Shown here piece after piece: positions 60,940 to 64,000 of a stretch of 64,000 bases of DNA (position 1 is the first letter of the stretch; the number at the start of each line of letters is the position of its first letter). A model generated the notes under the pieces. That model was given only the letters and a program-made list of their open reading frames with translations, was not told the DNA's origin and searched no databases. Source of the DNA: Thunnus maccoyii (lineage: Eukaryota; Chordata; Actinopteri; Scombriformes; Scombridae); contig NC_056540.1 in NCBI RefSeq assembly GCF_910596095.1, positions 24,248,501 to 24,312,500 of the forward strand. Direction: 5' to 3'. Both the position numbers and the translations under genes were made by a program.

Positions 60940-61684
60940 GCAGAGCAGGACCTTTACACTGCTCCCCAACTCTCTGCAGAGGTCTGTAGCTTAGCTTGTT
61001 TTAGAGTTACAGTATATTATGTGCACAGACAGCGATAGGAGGACGTTTAGCATCAGTCAGAATGTGTGTTTTCTGAAAAGTGTTGCACCCAGCAGATTTC
61101 CAGACAGACTGCTCTGAAAAGTTGAGAAAGATTTAGTTCTTGAGGAAAACAAACAATCTCAACTGCTTTTCATTTCAAAATATAAATTTCATGATGCATA
61201 TTTGTTTATTTAAAACTAAAGTAAAACATGTACACAAACATCAGTTTCATGGCATTGATAGATAAGCGTCATATGAGATGTTCAAGCCTTAAAAATGCAG
61301 ATCAGATAAAAGTGGCAAATAGGAAACTTTCCTCATGGCTAATTCATTTCAAACCAACTCTTTCAAGATTAATCTTTTAAAAAGCCAGCTTGGGTGTCAT
61401 CACAAGCTTGAGACAATAAACAAGATATAAAAGATATGGTATGCTAAAGACTATTCTAAATGTTTAACTATTAGATGTTATTTTTGCAGCATGATGATTA
61501 ATTTTCTTTTCTGAAATAATGATAAAAACAGAATGATACACAAAACATCTTTTATCCAAAATTGAAAAATCATCATGTTACAGAGTTCAGAGGTGAAAGG
61601 CATGTGCTAGAACAGCTTAAACACTATTTTCACAGATAATGTGACAGAGAAAAACTTAATATTAGAAACAATCTGGTGTGTGAA

Positions 61685-63526
61685 TTAATCTGATCCCTGA
61701 ACCCTGACAGTAGTGTAGACACAATTTTCTTCTGCTGCTTTTGCATTCCTTCTCCCTGCTTTGCCAGCTTTCTTCTTGGTGAAGGTTGGTGCAGAATAAA
61801 CCAATGAGGTCTCACATCTCTGAGGAAATAAATCCCAAAATATTGTGAGATGGTAAGTCAATGTAAGGACGTGCAAACAGATAAAAAATGCTTTTCAAGT
61901 TACATATTATCTTTAAATTCCTTACCTGCTGACTTTGTTGACCACCACTGGCTGTTTCAGCATTTGTTTGCAGAGCAACAGCAACTGTATTATAAAATAA
62001 TAATAATAATAACATGACTTATTCACAGCACTGTTATGAATCTAAAGATGTTATAGCTGTTACTAAATACTTTTTGATAGATTAATGTTTGAGTAATTTC
62101 TCTTACCGTTCCAACAATCACAAGATTTTCTCTTGATGCAATATATGAGGAAGATTGTTACAACCAGACTTATAGCCAAAGCAGCACACAGCAGGTAGAT
62201 AATTGTGTTGGCCTTCTGTAAATTCCACCTGCTGACAACTAAAGCGTCATGAAAATAATAAAATAAAATAAATAATTTGATGTTACAAAGTAGCAATAAC
62301 TAATTTATGGTATGTGAAAAGATAAAATGAAGAAGAATAAATGTTTTTTGATAGTTGATCTAAATGGATTGTACTTGACTCCTAATAAAACACATAGATA
62401 GGATAATTTCACCATTATATAGAAATTAATTTACCTTCAATGTCCAGTTTAGTTCCATTTCCAAATAATATCTCCCCACATGTGGCCACAGCACAGTAGT
62501 AAGTCCCAGCATCAGAGGAGCTGACGTTCTTAGAGAAGCTGTAGAAACATTTCTGTGGAGAGCGAGTCTCAGGACTCTTTTCACATTCATCACCACTGTT
62601 TCCATGAGCATAAATAAAACTGGGATGAGATTCATCTGATCCAGCTCTGAACCAGTACACTCTGTGTTCTTCTGGACACTTTTTATTCTCAGAGTCAGAG
62701 AGCACTGAACACTGGAGAGTCACAGAGTCTCCTGGATGGACTGGATCAGATGGAAAGTCTTGAGTAATGGCAGTGATATCAGGTTCTGGTCCTGGGAAAG
62801 TGAAAATACAAATTATGAACATGTTTTACTCACTTTAATGAAAACAATTACACACATTCATTCATATACGAAGAACACTTTCTTATAAACTATGGAAACA
62901 TTAAAATGTAAATATGTAAACTGCTGTTATAAATGGTGTTGAATGTAAGCAGATAAACTGATGATTACATTAGGGAATATTAAATCTTTGCTTGCTGACT
63001 TTTATTTACCTTTAATCCTCAGAAATGTTCCTTTCAATAATGTCATGTTAAGTTTGTCTACTTTTATACAGTAATAAAGTCCAGCATCGCTTAGCTTAGC
63101 TTTATTTATATGCAGGACAAATGTCCCAGGCTCTTGTTTTGTTGTAATGTGAGTAATCTTATTAACACGATTGTAATCAAAGGCAAATGTGCCTCCCAAG
63201 AATTCAGGTACGTTTCCAGAAACAAGCCTGATCCAGAACAAGGTTGCTTCGTACTCAGCTTTCTGGCGAGTACATGTCAGAGTCACATTATCTCCATCAC
63301 CAACAGTCTTTGTCACAAAAATCTGATTGTCTACGCATCCTAAAAAAAAACAAAAAACAAAAAAAACACTGAGGAGCAAGAAACAACAGATATGGCTTCA
63401 TATATGCTTTCTGCTAAATTGCTGCAAGAAGATGACAATATAATATAAATATATCTGGAGTAAAACTGACTTTATATACTTACGTCCAACTCTGAGCATG
63501 AGCAGGATATAAAATCCAAACAGCAT
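61685..63526 (-). CDS. NITR-like receptor 9 (full-length TM, degenerate ITIM)
   Basis: Six exons, minus strand: 63526-63484 (MLFGFYILLMLRVG), 63339-63010 V, 62791-62435 I, 62238-62107 TM, 61984-61926 and 61819-61685 tail; 351 aa. V (15-124) resembles the 3002/11175 type: LTCTRQKAEY, LFWIRLVSGNVPE, DAGLYYC, LLKGTFLRI. I (125-243): six cysteines, YYCAVATCGE, FGNGTKL. TM exon of 44 codons: IIYLLCAALAISLVVTIFLIYCI followed by KRKSCDCWN, which is the ancestral long form relative to the 27743, 33364 and 40194 genes. Tail tyrosines LVYSAP and CVYTTV both miss the ITIM consensus. It pairs tail-to-tail with 52411-60939. Its 5' flank is duplicated at 46.1-46.8 kb next to a dead gene fragment. Confidence 0.87.
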
Positions 63527-63633
63527 TTTCTTGTTAATTCAGGTAAGACAGCAGTTAATTTAAACAGTATCAGAGGATGATCCGCCTTCATGTAATCATA
63601 TGAAATGGGAGGGAACAATTTCAGAACAGTCTG

Positions 63634-63638
63634 ATTGG
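63634..63638 (-). promoter_or_regulatory. CCAAT box of receptor 9
   Basis: CCAATCAG on the minus strand, 108-112 bp upstream of the ATG at 63526. The same block, with its CCAAT at 46435-46439, is retained at the dead copy near 46.3 kb. Confidence 0.5.
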
Positions 63639-64000
63639 CTGCTTGTTATGTTGACGTTTCCATGTAGTACCACAGTGGAAATAATATCAGACATCTTTCC
63701 AACCTAAACACATGAAACAACACCAACAGCAAGCTTTTGTTTCATGTTTCATGGTGGGTTTCTATTACTGACGCTGAGAGTAAACACAAGAGATGATTTC
63801 ATTCAATCTTGATGTGAACTACAATAATCTCAAACACTTGTTCATAACATTTCATCTAGATTTCTACAATATTTGGATGGACTTTTCAGCTGATAGCTAT
63901 GGTCAAGTTGTTTAGGACAGACACAAAAATCACCATAAATTGGATTTAATTTTATCTTGTTGGGGTCATGTATCAATAAAGGATGATTTGTCAGATTTTC

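Overview
This window is vertebrate nuclear DNA from a ray-finned fish, most likely a percomorph teleost. It is AT-rich and intron-containing, with teleost-type transposable elements (DIRS-like, L2-like LINE, Tc1/mariner, a solo LTR, a hAT-like element) and dense microsatellites. Essentially all protein-coding content belongs to one family: two-Ig-domain receptors of the novel immune-type receptor (NITR) kind. I assembled nine complete six-exon genes by hand from splice signals and reading frame. Each has a 43-nt signal-peptide exon, a V-type Ig exon, an intermediate (I) Ig exon ending in a J-like F-G-x-G-T motif, a transmembrane exon and two cytoplasmic-tail exons, with phases 1,1,1,1,0 at the five introns. 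Species and gene numbering cannot be set from sequence alone.

Layout, left to right. 1-15.0 kb is a tandem pair of about 8.2-kb units, each with one minus-strand receptor (3002-4652 and 11175-12825). A third minus-strand receptor with two consensus ITIMs follows (15719-17605). A DIRS-like fragment at 18.2-18.9 kb separates this from the next block. From 18.9 to 44.2 kb there is a plus-strand receptor (22413-27236) facing tail-to-tail a minus-strand one (27743-29542). Two further partial copies of this convergent module follow: an orphan plus-strand tail opposite an intact minus gene (32491-33219 / 33364-35153), and an orphan TM+tail opposite an intact minus gene (37890-39699 / 40194-42138). 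A solo LTR (44164-46018) interrupts the array. From 46.1 to 63.5 kb there is a gene remnant, then a larger diverged copy of the convergent pair (52411-60939 / 61685-63526). Its plus gene carries an L2-like LINE in intron 4 and a hAT-like insertion upstream. Fossil first exons without V domains lie between the genes, as expected of birth-and-death evolution.

How the genes work together: by family knowledge these are type I membrane receptors of lymphoid or NK-like cells, each with two extracellular Ig domains. Five of the nine tails carry a consensus ITIM (genes at 15719, 22413, 33364, 40194, 52411). The others carry near-miss tyrosine motifs. No transmembrane segment has the basic residue expected of an adaptor-coupled activating receptor. 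All nine start codons have a CCAAT box about 95-112 bp upstream, so the genes may share expression control.

Most notable observations: (1) the recent duplicates at 3002 and 11175 differ in the V exon by 15 bases, 14 of them amino-acid changing, against about 2% in adjoining introns and 5 changes in the I exon, which is a strong signature of diversifying selection; (2) the 40194 gene has a chimeric I exon with a fossil competing exon start that predicts a soluble single-Ig isoform; (3) three paralogues share an 8-codon deletion in the transmembrane helix; (4) orphan, still open signalling-tail cassettes remain in the array.
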